A DNA stretch of 64,000 nt from Rhizobium sp. RU33A. Lineage in GTDB: Bacteria; Pseudomonadota; Alphaproteobacteria; Rhizobiales; Rhizobiaceae. Location: the NCBI RefSeq assembly GCF_900156055.1, contig NZ_FTMQ01000003.1, forward strand, positions 806,001 to 870,000. Reading direction: 5' to 3'. The translations under genes were made by a program, and so were the position numbers. This document shows, in pieces, positions 44,228 through 53,630 of the stretch. Within the stretch, counting starts at the first letter, position 1; each line of letters starts with the position of its first letter. Under the pieces are notes generated by a model. It was not told the origin of the DNA. It did no database searches and saw only the letters and a program-made list of their open reading frames with translations.

Positions 44228-46498
44228 ATGATGGCACGCGTGAGGACTGCCTCCGCAGCAGACGTCGACAGCGCATTGGCGCAGGATCGGCGCGCATCCT
44301 TCGCACTGCCGGGCCTTCTCTTGGCTGGCGGCGCGCTCCTGTGTGCATCACTGACGCTACCGATCTTGCTGGGGCTAACGGCAATCGAGCCGACGTCCGA
44401 AGTCCTCATTGCGTCTGCGGTCATCAATTCGCTGTTCATCGTCGGCCTGATGTTCCTGATCGGCCGCGAGGTGATGCGTCTCTTCAAGGCGCGCAACCGA
44501 GGGCGCGCTGCCGCCCGTCTGCACGTTCGAATCGTCGCCTTGTTCTCCATCATCGCGATCACGCCGGCGATCCTGGTGGCAATTTTCGCGTCAATCACCC
44601 TTAATGTCGGCCTCGACCGTTGGTTTTCGATCAGAACGCAGTCGATCGTCTCCTCGTCGATGAATGTCGCCCAGGCCTACATGCTGGAAAGCGCAAGCTA
44701 TCTGCAGGGTCAGACGATCTCGATGGCCAATGACCTGGAGCGCAATCGCGCCCTCTTTTATCTCGACCGCCAAGGCTTCGTGGATCTGATGACGCGCCAG
44801 GCCCGGGGTCGCGGCATGCTGGGAGCCTTTCTGGTACGCGAGGACGGATCGGCGATCACCCAGGCCGATATTGATACGGACAAACCGCTTCCGGCCATTC
44901 CGCGCGATGCCCTTGGCAGCGCCGCTTCCGGCCAGCCGACGCTGATCCCGCCGGGCGTCACCAACCTCGTCGGCGCCATAATCAAGCTGGAGAGCATTTC
45001 CGGCACATTCCTCTATACGATCCGCGCTGTCGATCCGAAGGTCATGCAGGCCATGCGCCTGATGGAGGAGAACACCGCTGAATACCAGTCGATGGAAGAT
45101 GGCCGTACGACGCTGCAGATCGCCTTTGCGATCCTCTATCTCGGCTTTGCGCTCATCGTTCTGCTCGCGGCGATATGGACGGCGATTGCGGTTGCCGACC
45201 GGATCGTAAGGCCGATTCGCCTGTTGATCGGGGCGGCCGACAGCATCGCATCGGGGAACCTCAACGTTATCGTGCCGGTTCGCGCCGCCGATGGCGACGT
45301 CGGGAGCCTGTCGCGGACTTTCAACAAGATGGTTTCGCAGATCCGCTCTCAGCGTGATGAGATTCTTGAGGCCAAGGATGAGGTCGATGACCGTCGCCGC
45401 TTCATCGAGGCCGTGCTATCTGGCGTCACAGCCGCCGTTATCGGCGTTGAGGACGACGGTATCATCACCATCGTCAATCCATCAGCCGAGTATTTCCTGG
45501 CACTCCCCACCGAACAGTTGATCGGCCAGAAGCTCGCTCTGGTGGCGCCGGAAGTCGATCGCGTTCTCGCAGAGGCAGCCGTGCGTCATCGCGGTGGTTA
45601 TCGCGAGCAGATCAACATGATCCGCGGCGGCAAGGAGCGGACGCTCAACGTGCAGGTCACACGCGAGGAGACACGGGGCTCCGTCGATTCCTACGTCATT
45701 ACCCTCGATGAGATCACCGACCTGGTTGTGGCCCAGCGCTCGACGGCCTGGGCCGACGTCGCACGGCGTATCGCGCATGAAATCAAGAACCCGCTGACGC
45801 CGATCCAGTTGTCGGCCGAACGCCTCAAGCGTCGCTTTGGCAAGCAGATTGCCGAGGATGATAAGGCGGTTTTCAATCAGTGTACCGATACCATCGTCCG
45901 CCAGGTCGAGGACATCGGCCGCATGGTCGACGAGTTCTCGGCCTTTGCCCGCATGCCGAAACCGACCAAGCAACGCTCCGACCTGCGCGAGATCCTGACA
46001 GACGCCGTCTTCCTGCGCGAAATCGGCAGTGCTGAAATCGAGTTCCAGCGGGAATTCGGCACGGAGCCGCTTGAAGGCAACTTCGATGCACGCATGCTGG
46101 CGCAGGCCGTCGGCAATATCGTCAAGAATGCCGTCGAAGCGATCGAAGCCGTGCCGAAGGACGAACTCGGCGAGGGCGGGAAGATCCTTGTGCGGTCGGC
46201 ATTCGACCGCGAGCAAGACCGGTTCATTGTTGATGTCATCGACAACGGCCGCGGGCTGCCGAGCGAGAACCGCCATCGGATTCTCGAGCCCTACATGACG
46301 ATGCGCGAGAAGGGCACCGGCCTTGGACTCGCGATCGTGAAGAAAATTATTGAAGAGCATGGCGGGCAGCTCGAGCTGCATGACGCGCCGGCCGATTTCG
46401 ACCGGGGCAGGGGCGCGATGATCCGCATCATCCTGCCGCGTGCGGACGCTGCCGCCATCGAGACTGAAAGCGACAAGGAAAAGGTCCATGGCCTCTGA
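44228..46498 (+). CDS. ntrY: Nitrogen regulation sensor kinase NtrY
   Basis: Membrane histidine kinase paired with NtrX. The protein has 756 residues from the ATG at 44228, which follows GGGGAAG. Spans lie at about 25-47, 58-78, 97-120 and 300-322, with a periplasmic sensor region between the last two. HAMP (RIVRPIRLLIGAADSIASGNLNVIVPV in pieces), a PAS domain, HisKA ([27 protein letters not shown] in pieces) and HATPase (NIVKNAVEAI, DNGRGLPSE, EKGTGLGLAIVKKIIEEHGG in pieces) follow. The 178 bases after ntrC leave room for a separate promoter. It overlaps ntrX by 11 bases. Confidence 0.96.
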   Translation: MMARVRTASAADVDSALAQDRRASFALPGLLLAGGALLCASLTLPILLGLTAIEPTSEVLIASAVINSLFIVGLMFLIGREVMRLFKARNRGRAAARLHVRIVALFSIIAITPAILVAIFASITLNVGLDRWFSIRTQSIVSSSMNVAQAYMLESASYLQGQTISMANDLERNRALFYLDRQGFVDLMTRQARGRGMLGAFLVREDGSAITQADIDTDKPLPAIPRDALGSAASGQPTLIPPGVTNLVGAIIKLESISGTFLYTIRAVDPKVMQAMRLMEENTAEYQSMEDGRTTLQIAFAILYLGFALIVLLAAIWTAIAVADRIVRPIRLLIGAADSIASGNLNVIVPVRAADGDVGSLSRTFNKMVSQIRSQRDEILEAKDEVDDRRRFIEAVLSGVTAAVIGVEDDGIITIVNPSAEYFLALPTEQLIGQKLALVAPEVDRVLAEAAVRHRGGYREQINMIRGGKERTLNVQVTREETRGSVDSYVITLDEITDLVVAQRSTAWADVARRIAHEIKNPLTPIQLSAERLKRRFGKQIAEDDKAVFNQCTDTIVRQVEDIGRMVDEFSAFARMPKPTKQRSDLREILTDAVFLREIGSAEIEFQREFGTEPLEGNFDARMLAQAVGNIVKNAVEAIEAVPKDELGEGGKILVRSAFDREQDRFIVDVIDNGRGLPSENRHRILEPYMTMREKGTGLGLAIVKKIIEEHGGQLELHDAPADFDRGRGAMIRIILPRADAAAIETESDKEKVHGL

Positions 46499-47852
46499 TA
46501 TTCTCGTAGTCGACGACGAAGAAGACATTCGCGAGATCGTCTCCGGCATCCTGAGCGACGAAGGGCATGAAACCCGTACCGCCCATGACGCCGATAGCGC
46601 ACTGGCCGCCATTTCGGATCGGGTGCCGCGTCTGGTCTTCCTCGATATCTGGATGCAGGGCAGCCGCCTCGACGGCCTGTCGCTGCTCGACGAGATCAAG
46701 CTGCGCCATCCCGACTTGCCTGTGGTGATGATCTCAGGGCATGGCAATGTCGAGACAGCAGTCTCGGCGATCAAGCGGGGCGCCTTCGACTTCATCGAGA
46801 AGCCCTTCAAGGCGGATCGGCTGATCCTGATTGCCGAGCGCGCGCTGGAGAATTCCAAGCTGAAACGCGAGGTCTCCGAATTGAAGCGCCGCACCGGTGA
46901 CGCGATCGAACTGATCGGCACTTCGGTCGCCGTCTCGCAATTGCGCCAGACGATCGAAAAGATTGCGCCGACCAACAGCCGCATCATGATCTTCGGGCCC
47001 TCAGGTTCGGGCAAGGAACTCGTCGCACGCATGATCCACAAGCGATCGGCCCGCTCGGGCGGACCGTTCGTCTCTCTGAACGCGGCAGCGATTACGCCTG
47101 ATCGCATGGAAATGGCATTGTTCGGCACCGAGGGCACACCTGGCCAACCGCGCCGGATCGGTGCGCTCGAAGAGGCCCATCGCGGTATTCTCTATCTTGA
47201 TGAAATCGGCGAAATGCCGCGCGAGACGCAGAACAAGATCCTACGCGTGCTCGTCGAACAGCAGTTCGAGCGTATCGGCGGGTCGAAGCGCGTCAAGGTC
47301 GATGTGCGCATCATCTCGTCGAGCGCCTACAATCTGGAAAGCCTGATCGCCGAAGGCCGTTTCCGCGAAGACCTGTTCCATCGCCTGGCCGTGGTCCCGG
47401 TCAAGGTGCCGGCACTCGCCGAGCGCCGCGAGGACATCCCCTTCCTGGTCGACATGTTCATGCGTCAGGTTTCCGAGCAGGCCGGCATCCGCCAGCGCAA
47501 GATCGGTGATGACGCGATGGCGGTTCTGCAGGCCAATGACTGGCCGGGCAATATCCGCCAGCTGCGCAACAACATCGAGCGGTTGATGATTCTGGCTCAG
47601 GGCGACAGTCCCGACTCGCCGATCAGCGCCGAAATGCTGCCGCAGGATCTCTCCGACATGCTGCCGAAGGTGTCCGCTCGCAACGACACACACATCATGA
47701 CCCTGCCGCTGCGCGAAGCACGCGAGATGTTCGAACGTGACTATCTGATTGCCCAGATCAACCGCTTCGGCGGCAATATTTCGCGGACCGCGGAATTCGT
47801 CGGCATGGAACGCTCGGCCCTCCATCGCAAACTGAAATCGCTTGGCGTATAA
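46488..47852 (+). CDS. ntrX: Response regulator NtrX
   Basis: Partner of NtrY; in alphaproteobacteria it is linked to nitrogen metabolism, redox and cell-envelope control. The protein has 454 residues. The receiver has Asp53 (VFLDIWMQGS). The AAA+ domain has Walker A GPSGSGKELVAR and Walker B RGILYLDEIGE, but the stretch equivalent to GAFTGA reads FGTEGTPGQPRRIGALEE, so the sigma-54 contact loop is missing. The C-terminal Fis-type HTH (GNISRTAEFVGMERSALHRKLKSLG in pieces) is intact. It may act as a DNA-binding regulator independent of sigma-54. Confidence 0.96.
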   Translation: MASDILVVDDEEDIREIVSGILSDEGHETRTAHDADSALAAISDRVPRLVFLDIWMQGSRLDGLSLLDEIKLRHPDLPVVMISGHGNVETAVSAIKRGAFDFIEKPFKADRLILIAERALENSKLKREVSELKRRTGDAIELIGTSVAVSQLRQTIEKIAPTNSRIMIFGPSGSGKELVARMIHKRSARSGGPFVSLNAAAITPDRMEMALFGTEGTPGQPRRIGALEEAHRGILYLDEIGEMPRETQNKILRVLVEQQFERIGGSKRVKVDVRIISSSAYNLESLIAEGRFREDLFHRLAVVPVKVPALAERREDIPFLVDMFMRQVSEQAGIRQRKIGDDAMAVLQANDWPGNIRQLRNNIERLMILAQGDSPDSPISAEMLPQDLSDMLPKVSARNDTHIMTLPLREAREMFERDYLIAQINRFGGNISRTAEFVGMERSALHRKLKSLGV

Positions 47853-47901
47853 GCGGGCGAAACGAATCCGGTAGACGCGAACCTGGGGCAGGAAGCTTGC
47901 C

Positions 47902-49278
47902 ATGAAAGTCATCATCTGCGGCGCGGGCCAGGTCGGTTACGGTATCGCCGAACGCCTCTCCCAGGAAGGCAACGACGTCTCGGTGATCGACACCTCAGCG
48001 TCGCTCGTCTCGCACATCACTGAGACCCTCGATGTCAGCGGTTATGTCGGTCACGGCGCCCATCCGGACGTGCTTGCGCGCGCCGGCGCAGACCAGGCCG
48101 AAATGCTGATCGCCGTCACGCTTTATGACGAGATCAACATGACGGCCTGCCAGGTCGCGCATTCGCTCTTCAACGTGCCGACCAAGATTGCCCGTATTCG
48201 CTCGCAAAACTATCTTCGTCCCGAATATTCGGATCTCTTCAGTCGCGATAACCTGCCGATAGACGTCACGATCTCGCCTGAGATCGAGGTCGGCAAGATG
48301 GTGCTGCGCCGGATTTCCTTCCCTGGCGCCACCGATATCGTCCGTTTCGCCGACGACCATATTGCGATGCTTGCCATCGAGTGCATGGAAGATTGCCCGG
48401 TCGTCGACACGCCGCTCAATCAGCTCAGCGAACTCTTCCCTGATCTCATGGCCACCGTCTGCGCCATCTGGCGCAACGGTCGTCTGCATGTCGTTCGCTC
48501 GCAGGACCACCTGCAGGTCGGCGACTTGGCCTATGTCATCTGCCAGCGGGACCATGCCCGTCGAACCCTTGGCCTCTTTGGTCATGAAGAACAGGAAGCC
48601 GCCCGTATCGTCATCGCCGGCGGCGGCAATATCGGCTACTACGTCGCCAAGTCCATCGAGCAGATGCAGCCAAAGACGCGTCTGAAGATCATCGAGAACG
48701 ACCGCGAGCGCGCGCTGTCCGTATCGGATCAACTGCAGGACGGCATCGTGCTGCATGGCTCGGCGCTCGATCAGAACATCCTCCAGCAGGCCGACATTCA
48801 GGACGCCGATCTGATCGTGACGCTCACCAACAATGACCAGACGAACATCCTGAGTGCCGCCATGGCCAAGCGCCTCGGCTGCAAGTCGGGTATGGCGCTG
48901 ATCAACAGCCCGTCCTTCCATGATCTGGCGACGTCGATCGGCATCGATGCTCACATCAATCCTCGCGCTGTGACGATTTCACGTGTGCTGCAACACGTCC
49001 GCAAGGGGCGTATCCGCGCTGTCTATGCCGTCCAGAAGGGCAAGGCCGAGGTCATCGAGGCCGAGGCGCTTGAGACCTCGCCGCTTGTCGGCAAGCCCTT
49101 CCGTGATCTCGAACTGCCGCCCGGCCTGCGCGTGGGCGCGATCCTGCGCGACAAGACGGTGATCCGCCCGAATGGTGAAACCAAGATCAAGGCCAAGGAT
49201 CGCGTCGTTCTTTTCGCCGCAGCCGACGCCGTGCGCCATGTCGAGCAACTCTTCCGCGTTTCGATCCAGTATTTCTGA
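47902..49278 (+). CDS. trkA: Trk potassium uptake system NAD-binding protein TrkA
   Basis: Peripheral regulatory subunit of the Trk K+ transporter. The protein has 458 residues arranged as two RCK repeats. The first NAD-binding fold is KVIICGAGQVGYGIAERLSQEGNDVSVID and the second RIVIAGGGNIGYYVAKSIEQ (about 231-250), each followed by a TrkA-C domain (SPEIEVGKMVLRRI, and SPLVGKPFRDLELPPGLRVGAILRDKTVIRPNG in pieces). It lies 49 bases after ntrX, the usual rhizobial order. Confidence 0.96.
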   Translation: MKVIICGAGQVGYGIAERLSQEGNDVSVIDTSASLVSHITETLDVSGYVGHGAHPDVLARAGADQAEMLIAVTLYDEINMTACQVAHSLFNVPTKIARIRSQNYLRPEYSDLFSRDNLPIDVTISPEIEVGKMVLRRISFPGATDIVRFADDHIAMLAIECMEDCPVVDTPLNQLSELFPDLMATVCAIWRNGRLHVVRSQDHLQVGDLAYVICQRDHARRTLGLFGHEEQEAARIVIAGGGNIGYYVAKSIEQMQPKTRLKIIENDRERALSVSDQLQDGIVLHGSALDQNILQQADIQDADLIVTLTNNDQTNILSAAMAKRLGCKSGMALINSPSFHDLATSIGIDAHINPRAVTISRVLQHVRKGRIRAVYAVQKGKAEVIEAEALETSPLVGKPFRDLELPPGLRVGAILRDKTVIRPNGETKIKAKDRVVLFAAADAVRHVEQLFRVSIQYF

Positions 49279-49291
49279 AGGTCCCAACCCC

Positions 49292-50155
49292 ATGCCACGC
49301 ATCGCCTATGTCAATGGCCGTTACCTGCCTCATGCCGACGCGGCGGTGCATATCGAGGATCGCGGCTACCAATTCGCCGATGGCGTCTACGAGGTCTGCG
49401 AAATCCGCCATGGTATGATCGTCGATCTCACTCGGCATCTTGATCGCCTTGACCGTTCGCTGTCCGAACTGCAGATGAAGTCCCCGATGAGCCGCGGGGC
49501 CCTGACCCAGGTCATCCGTGAAGTGGCGCGCCGCAATCGTGTGAAGAATGGTCTCTTCTATCTCCAGGTGACGCGTGGTGTGGCCCGGCGCGACCATGTC
49601 TATCCCTCAGCCGACACGCCGCCGAGCCTGGTGATCACAGCTAAGATCACCGATCCCTCTGTGATCGCGAAGAAGAACGAGACAGGACTGAAGGCAATCA
49701 CTCTACCGGACAACCGTTGGGACCGCGTCGACATCAAGACTGTCGGCCTTTTGCCAAATGCCATGGCCCGTCAGGCGGCCAAGGAGAAGGGTGCGCAGGA
49801 AGCGATCTACATCGATTCTCGCGGCATGGTGACGGAAGGGGCGGCGACCAATGTATGGATCGTCGATAAGGATGGCGTGCTCGTCACCCGTCCCGCCGAA
49901 CACGGCATCCTACGCGGTATCACGCGCACAGGCCTGATGGACGTCACGGACAGGTTGGGGATCAACGTGCAGGAGCGAGAGTTTTCCCGCGAGGAAATGC
50001 TCACCGCGCGCGAGGTCTTCATCACTGCCGCCACCAGCATCTGTTTTCCGATCGTCGAAATCGACGGCCAGCCGATCGGAAACGGTCATCCCGGCGCCAT
50101 GGCAGAGCGCATCCGTTCGACCTTTTTCGACGTTGCGGAGAAGACGGTGATTTGA
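49292..50155 (+). CDS. dat: D-amino acid aminotransferase
   Basis: PLP-dependent fold-type IV transaminase that probably interconverts D-alanine and D-glutamate. The protein has 287 residues. Motifs are the N-terminal [30 protein letters not shown] (in pieces), [17 protein letters not shown], the PLP-binding Lys in [29 protein letters not shown] (in pieces), and [17 protein letters not shown]. The [11 protein letters not shown] pattern is that of D-amino-acid rather than branched-chain transaminases. The ATG at 49292 is the family start, 13 bases after trkA. Confidence 0.92.
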   Translation: MPRIAYVNGRYLPHADAAVHIEDRGYQFADGVYEVCEIRHGMIVDLTRHLDRLDRSLSELQMKSPMSRGALTQVIREVARRNRVKNGLFYLQVTRGVARRDHVYPSADTPPSLVITAKITDPSVIAKKNETGLKAITLPDNRWDRVDIKTVGLLPNAMARQAAKEKGAQEAIYIDSRGMVTEGAATNVWIVDKDGVLVTRPAEHGILRGITRTGLMDVTDRLGINVQEREFSREEMLTAREVFITAATSICFPIVEIDGQPIGNGHPGAMAERIRSTFFDVAEKTVI

Positions 50156-50267
50156 TACCACGTTTTTTCGGCGAAGGGACGAGGGGCATTTTCCCTGCGC
50201 TGATCAGTTACCAAACAATAATCACACCGGTCGACAAAGGACCGGCAAGAAAGAAAGAAGCGGCGCC

Positions 50268-50519
50268 ATGGCGGAACGTTCTCAGAACCTGCAGGATCTC
50301 TTCCTCAACACCGTACGAAAGCAGAAGATTTCGCTGACGATCTTCTTGATCAACGGCGTGAAGCTGACTGGTGTTGTGACATCCTTTGACAATTTCTGTG
50401 TTCTCCTGCGTCGCGATGGCCATTCCCAGCTGGTCTATAAGCACGCCATCTCGACCATCATGCCCGGCCAGCCGATGACGATGTTCGAGAACGACGAAGC
50501 CTCTTCCGGACAGGACTGA
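50268..50519 (+). CDS. hfq: RNA chaperone Hfq
   Basis: Sm-like hexameric protein mediating sRNA-mRNA pairing. The protein has 83 residues, the short alphaproteobacterial type. Sm1 is [22 protein letters not shown] and Sm2 is [13 protein letters not shown], with the proximal-face YKHAIS motif. It begins [16 protein letters not shown]. It is preceded by AAGAAAGAAG and followed by hflX, the conserved hfq-hflX pair. Confidence 0.98.
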   Translation: MAERSQNLQDLFLNTVRKQKISLTIFLINGVKLTGVVTSFDNFCVLLRRDGHSQLVYKHAISTIMPGQPMTMFENDEASSGQD

Positions 50520-50523
50520 GATC

Positions 50524-51921
50524 ATCACAAGCCGAGATACAAAGAACGAATCGATCATCCCGGAGGACGAAAAGCGCCGGGATGACATGCGGGCGCTCGT
50601 GCTCGTGCCCGTCCTGAAGCAGGTGAAGGCGCAAGTGCTGCCTGAAGGGGCTCCGCCGGCACCGAGCCGCTCCAACGAAGCACGTCTCGAAGAGGCGATC
50701 GGCCTTGCTCGTGCCATCGACCTCACCATCGTTCAGGGTCTGATTGTTCAGGTCAACCAGCCGCGCCCGGCAACGCTGATGGGATCTGGCAAGATCGCCG
50801 AAGTGAAGGCACTGCTCGACGAGTTCGACGCGGGCCTGGTCATCGTCGATCACCCGCTCACGCCTGTTCAGCAACGCAATCTCGAAAAGGAATGGGGCGC
50901 CAAGGTCATCGACCGTACGGGCCTGATCCTCGAGATCTTCGGCCGCCGCGCCTCCACCAAGGAAGGCACGCTGCAAGTCGAGCTCGCCCATCTGAATTAC
51001 CAGAAGGGCCGTCTGGTCCGTTCCTGGACCCACCTTGAACGCCAGCGCGGTGGTGCTGGCTTCATGGGTGGTCCGGGTGAAACCCAGATCGAAGCCGACC
51101 GCCGCCAGCTGCAGGACAAGATCATCAAGCTCGAGCGCGAGCTCGAACAGGTGGTCCGGACCCGCCAGCTGCACCGCGCCAAGCGCCGCAAGGTGCCGCA
51201 TCCGATCGTGGCACTTGTCGGCTACACCAATGCCGGCAAGTCGACGCTGTTCAACCGCATCACCGGTGCGGGCGTGCTCGCCGAAGACATGCTCTTTGCC
51301 ACGCTCGATCCGACGCTGCGCCGGATGAAGCTGCCGCATGGTCGAACCGTGATCATGTCCGACACCGTCGGCTTCATCTCCGACCTGCCTACGCATCTGG
51401 TCGCCGCCTTCCGCGCGACGCTGGAAGAAGTGCTGGAAGCCGATCTGGTCCTGCATGTCCGCGACATGTCGGACCCTGACAACGGCGCCCAGTCGGCAGA
51501 TGTTCTTCGCATCCTCGATGATCTCGGCATCGACGAGAAGGAACGCGCCGAGCGCATCCTTGAAGTCTGGAACAAGATCGATCGCCTCGATCCCGAGAAC
51601 CACGACGGCATCCTTCAGAAGGCGGCCGGCCGCGAAAACGTGCTGCCCGTCTCCGCCATCAGCGGGGAGGGCGTCGACACCCTTCTCGACGTGATCTCGC
51701 AGCGCCTCTCCGGAGTCCTGACCGAGGCGACGATCACCATTCCCGCCGACAAGCACGCCGTGATCTCCTGGCTCTATGAAAACGCCGTCGTCAGCGACCG
51801 GGAGGACCATGAAGACGGCTCCGTCAGCCTCGATGTGCGCCTGACCGACCGCCAGGCCCAGGAACTCGAACGCAAGCTCGGCGGCCTGCGTCCCGCGCAG
51901 AAGGAAGACTGGGAGCGTTAA
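50524..51921 (+). CDS. hflX: Ribosome-associated GTPase HflX
   Basis: GTPase that splits stalled ribosomes. The HflX N-domain holds GLARAIDLTIVQGLIVQVNQPRPATLMGSGKIAEVKALL (in pieces) and the coiled HLNYQKGRLVRSWTHLERQRGGAGFMGGPGETQIE (in pieces). The G domain has P-loop GYTNAGKSTLFN, DTVGFISDLP, and NKID. The first ATG in frame is at 50587 (444 residues), but it has no ribosome site at normal distance. The frame stays open and protein-like upstream (TSRDTKNESIIPEDEKRRDD) to just after the hfq stop, without ATG, GTG or TTG. An ATC at 50524 behind CAGGAC could be the true start; coordinates use that option. Confidence 0.85.
   Translation: MTSRDTKNESIIPEDEKRRDDMRALVLVPVLKQVKAQVLPEGAPPAPSRSNEARLEEAIGLARAIDLTIVQGLIVQVNQPRPATLMGSGKIAEVKALLDEFDAGLVIVDHPLTPVQQRNLEKEWGAKVIDRTGLILEIFGRRASTKEGTLQVELAHLNYQKGRLVRSWTHLERQRGGAGFMGGPGETQIEADRRQLQDKIIKLERELEQVVRTRQLHRAKRRKVPHPIVALVGYTNAGKSTLFNRITGAGVLAEDMLFATLDPTLRRMKLPHGRTVIMSDTVGFISDLPTHLVAAFRATLEEVLEADLVLHVRDMSDPDNGAQSADVLRILDDLGIDEKERAERILEVWNKIDRLDPENHDGILQKAAGRENVLPVSAISGEGVDTLLDVISQRLSGVLTEATITIPADKHAVISWLYENAVVSDREDHEDGSVSLDVRLTDRQAQELERKLGGLRPAQKEDWER
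50555..50585 (+). promoter_or_regulatory. Perfect hairpin abutting the hflX ATG
   Basis: TCATCCCGG (50555-50563) and CCGGGATGA (50577-50585) form a 9-bp perfect stem with a 13-nt loop containing the only GGAGG-like sequence. It ends one base before the ATG at 50587. If that ATG were the start, the hairpin would hide its ribosome site; if translation begins upstream, it is coding sequence. Confidence 0.4.
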
Positions 51922-51937
51922 GCTCCCCTTCAACCCA

Positions 51938-51951
51938 TTGATCCAGGTCAA
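51938..51951. promoter_or_regulatory. FNR/FixK-type box upstream of bchE
   Basis: TTGAT (51938-51942), CCAG, GTCAA (51947-51951) matches the TTGAY-N4-RTCAA dyad. It lies 54 bases before the bchE start codon and 17 bases after the hflX stop. Its position suits an activator binding near -41.5 of a start site around 51986. Confidence 0.7.
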
Positions 51952-51968
51952 CTGATCGCCTGACAAGA

Positions 51969-51990
51969 TGTGTCAACTTTTGTTTACACA
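51969..51990. promoter_or_regulatory. PpsR/CrtJ-type box upstream of bchE
   Basis: TGT (51971-51973), 12 bases, ACA (51986-51988) fits the PpsR/CrtJ repressor consensus TGT-N12-ACA. The symmetry extends outward: TGTGT and ACACA, with nine-base arms that have a single mismatch. It lies between the FNR-type box and the GGGAGG ribosome site, where a bound repressor would cover the promoter. Confidence 0.65.
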
Positions 51991-52004
51991 TTTGGGAGGT
52001 GGTC

Positions 52005-53630
52005 ATGCGCGTGGTCTTCATTCATCCGAACTATCATTCCGGCGGCGCCGAGATTGCCGGCAACTGGCCACCCGCCTGGGTCGCCTATCTCGGCGGGGCG
52101 TTGAAGTCCGCAGGCTTCACCGACATCCACTTTCTCGATGCCATGACCAACGACATGACCGAGGACCGGTTGCGCGACGAATTGCGCCGCCTGCAGCCCG
52201 ATCTCATCGGCTGCACCGCGATCACCCCGTCGATCTACATGGCCGAGCGCTGCCTGGAGATCGCGCGGGAAGTCTGCCCCCAGGCGCTCCGGGTTCTCGG
52301 CGGCATCCATGCCACCTTCATGTACCAGCAGGTGTTGACCGAGGCGCCCTATATCGACGTCATCGTCCGTGGCGAGGGCGAGGAGATCATTGTCGAACTT
52401 GCACGCGCCTTTGCCGCCGGCAACTGGAAAGAGGCGAGGGCAGGGATCAAGGGCCTCGCCTATGTCACCGACGACGGCAAGATCATCGCGACGCCAGCGG
52501 CGCCCACCGTCAAGAACTTCGACGCCGTCGATCCGGACTGGACGCTGCTCGAGTGGGAGAAATACATTTATGTGCCGCTCGGCGTGCGGGTCGCGATCCC
52601 CAACATGGCGCGGGGCTGCCCCTTCACCTGCTCGTTTTGCTCGCAGTGGAAGTTCTGGCGCGACTACCGCATCCGCGACCCGAAGAAGGTGGTCGACGAG
52701 ATCGAGAAGCTGGTCAACGACCACCAGGTCGGCTTCTTCATCCTCGCCGACGAGGAACCCACCATCAACCGCAAGAAGTTCATTGCCTTCTGCGAGGAGC
52801 TGATCGCGCGCGGCCTGCCGGACAAGGTCAAATGGGGCATCAACACCCGCGTCACCGACATCATCCGCGACGAGGAATATCTGGCGCTCTACCGCAAGGC
52901 CGGCCTCGTGCATGTCTCGCTCGGCACGGAAGCCGCCGCCCAGCTGAAGCTCGACCGCTTCAACAAGGAAACCAAGGTCGCTGAGAACAAGAAGGCGATC
53001 CGCCTGCTGCGCGAAGCCGACATCTTCACCGAGGCGCAGTTCATCGTCGGGCTGGAAAACGAGACGGCAGAGACGCTGGAGGAAACCTATCGCATGGCGC
53101 GCGACTGGAACCCGGATCTCGCAAACTGGGCCATGTACACACCCTGGCCGTTCTCGCCGCTGTTTCAGGAGCTCGGCGACAAGGTCGAGATCTTTGACTT
53201 CTCGAAATACAATTTTGTAACACCGATCATGAAGCCAGATGCCATGGACCGCGCAGAGCTGCTCGACCGCGTCATGAACAACTACCGCCGCTTCTACATG
53301 ATCAAGGCGCTCTTTCATTACCCCTGGCGCGGCAAGGGCTTTCGGCGGCGCTATCTTCTCGGCTGCCTCAAGGCCTTCATGAAAGCCGGCTTCGAACGAA
53401 AATTCTACGATCTCGGCAAGCACAATTACTGGGGGCCGCAATCCAAGGATAAGGTCGATTTCGGCTTCGACATGACCCGCAAGATCGCACCGGCCCAGAT
53501 CGACGACTGGCAGGCTGCTTCCGACCGTGCAAGCCAGCTGCGCGCACGCAAGGCTGGGGCGGCGGAAGAGGCGCGCACCCCGGTCTTGGCCTGCGGCGGA
53601 GGGCCGGAGAGCCACGATGCCCACGTCTGA
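52005..53630 (+). CDS. bchE: Anaerobic Mg-protoporphyrin IX monomethyl ester cyclase BchE
   Basis: Cobalamin-dependent radical SAM enzyme that forms the fifth ring of bacteriochlorophyll (divinyl protochlorophyllide) without oxygen. The protein has 541 residues. The N-terminal B12-binding-like domain begins [20 protein letters not shown] and contains [11 protein letters not shown]. The radical SAM cluster is Cys205, Cys209 and Cys212 in [22 protein letters not shown] (in pieces). [39 protein letters not shown] and [16 protein letters not shown] match BchE as I know it from purple bacteria far better than other B12-radical SAM proteins. The ATG at 52005 follows GGGAGG; its end overlaps bchJ by 14 bases. 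Confidence 0.93.
   Translation: MRVVFIHPNYHSGGAEIAGNWPPAWVAYLGGALKSAGFTDIHFLDAMTNDMTEDRLRDELRRLQPDLIGCTAITPSIYMAERCLEIAREVCPQALRVLGGIHATFMYQQVLTEAPYIDVIVRGEGEEIIVELARAFAAGNWKEARAGIKGLAYVTDDGKIIATPAAPTVKNFDAVDPDWTLLEWEKYIYVPLGVRVAIPNMARGCPFTCSFCSQWKFWRDYRIRDPKKVVDEIEKLVNDHQVGFFILADEEPTINRKKFIAFCEELIARGLPDKVKWGINTRVTDIIRDEEYLALYRKAGLVHVSLGTEAAAQLKLDRFNKETKVAENKKAIRLLREADIFTEAQFIVGLENETAETLEETYRMARDWNPDLANWAMYTPWPFSPLFQELGDKVEIFDFSKYNFVTPIMKPDAMDRAELLDRVMNNYRRFYMIKALFHYPWRGKGFRRRYLLGCLKAFMKAGFERKFYDLGKHNYWGPQSKDKVDFGFDMTRKIAPAQIDDWQAASDRASQLRARKAGAAEEARTPVLACGGGPESHDAHV

Noticed and set aside
45482-47137. A 551-codon minus-strand frame opposite ntrY and ntrX
   Set aside because: It spans two genuine genes in opposite sense and lacks domain features.
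52005-53630. HpnJ-like or other B12-binding radical SAM enzyme instead of BchE
   Set aside because: The N-terminus, the [19 protein letters not shown] region and the [13 protein letters not shown] end match BchE, and the next gene is bchJ with photosynthesis-type operators upstream.
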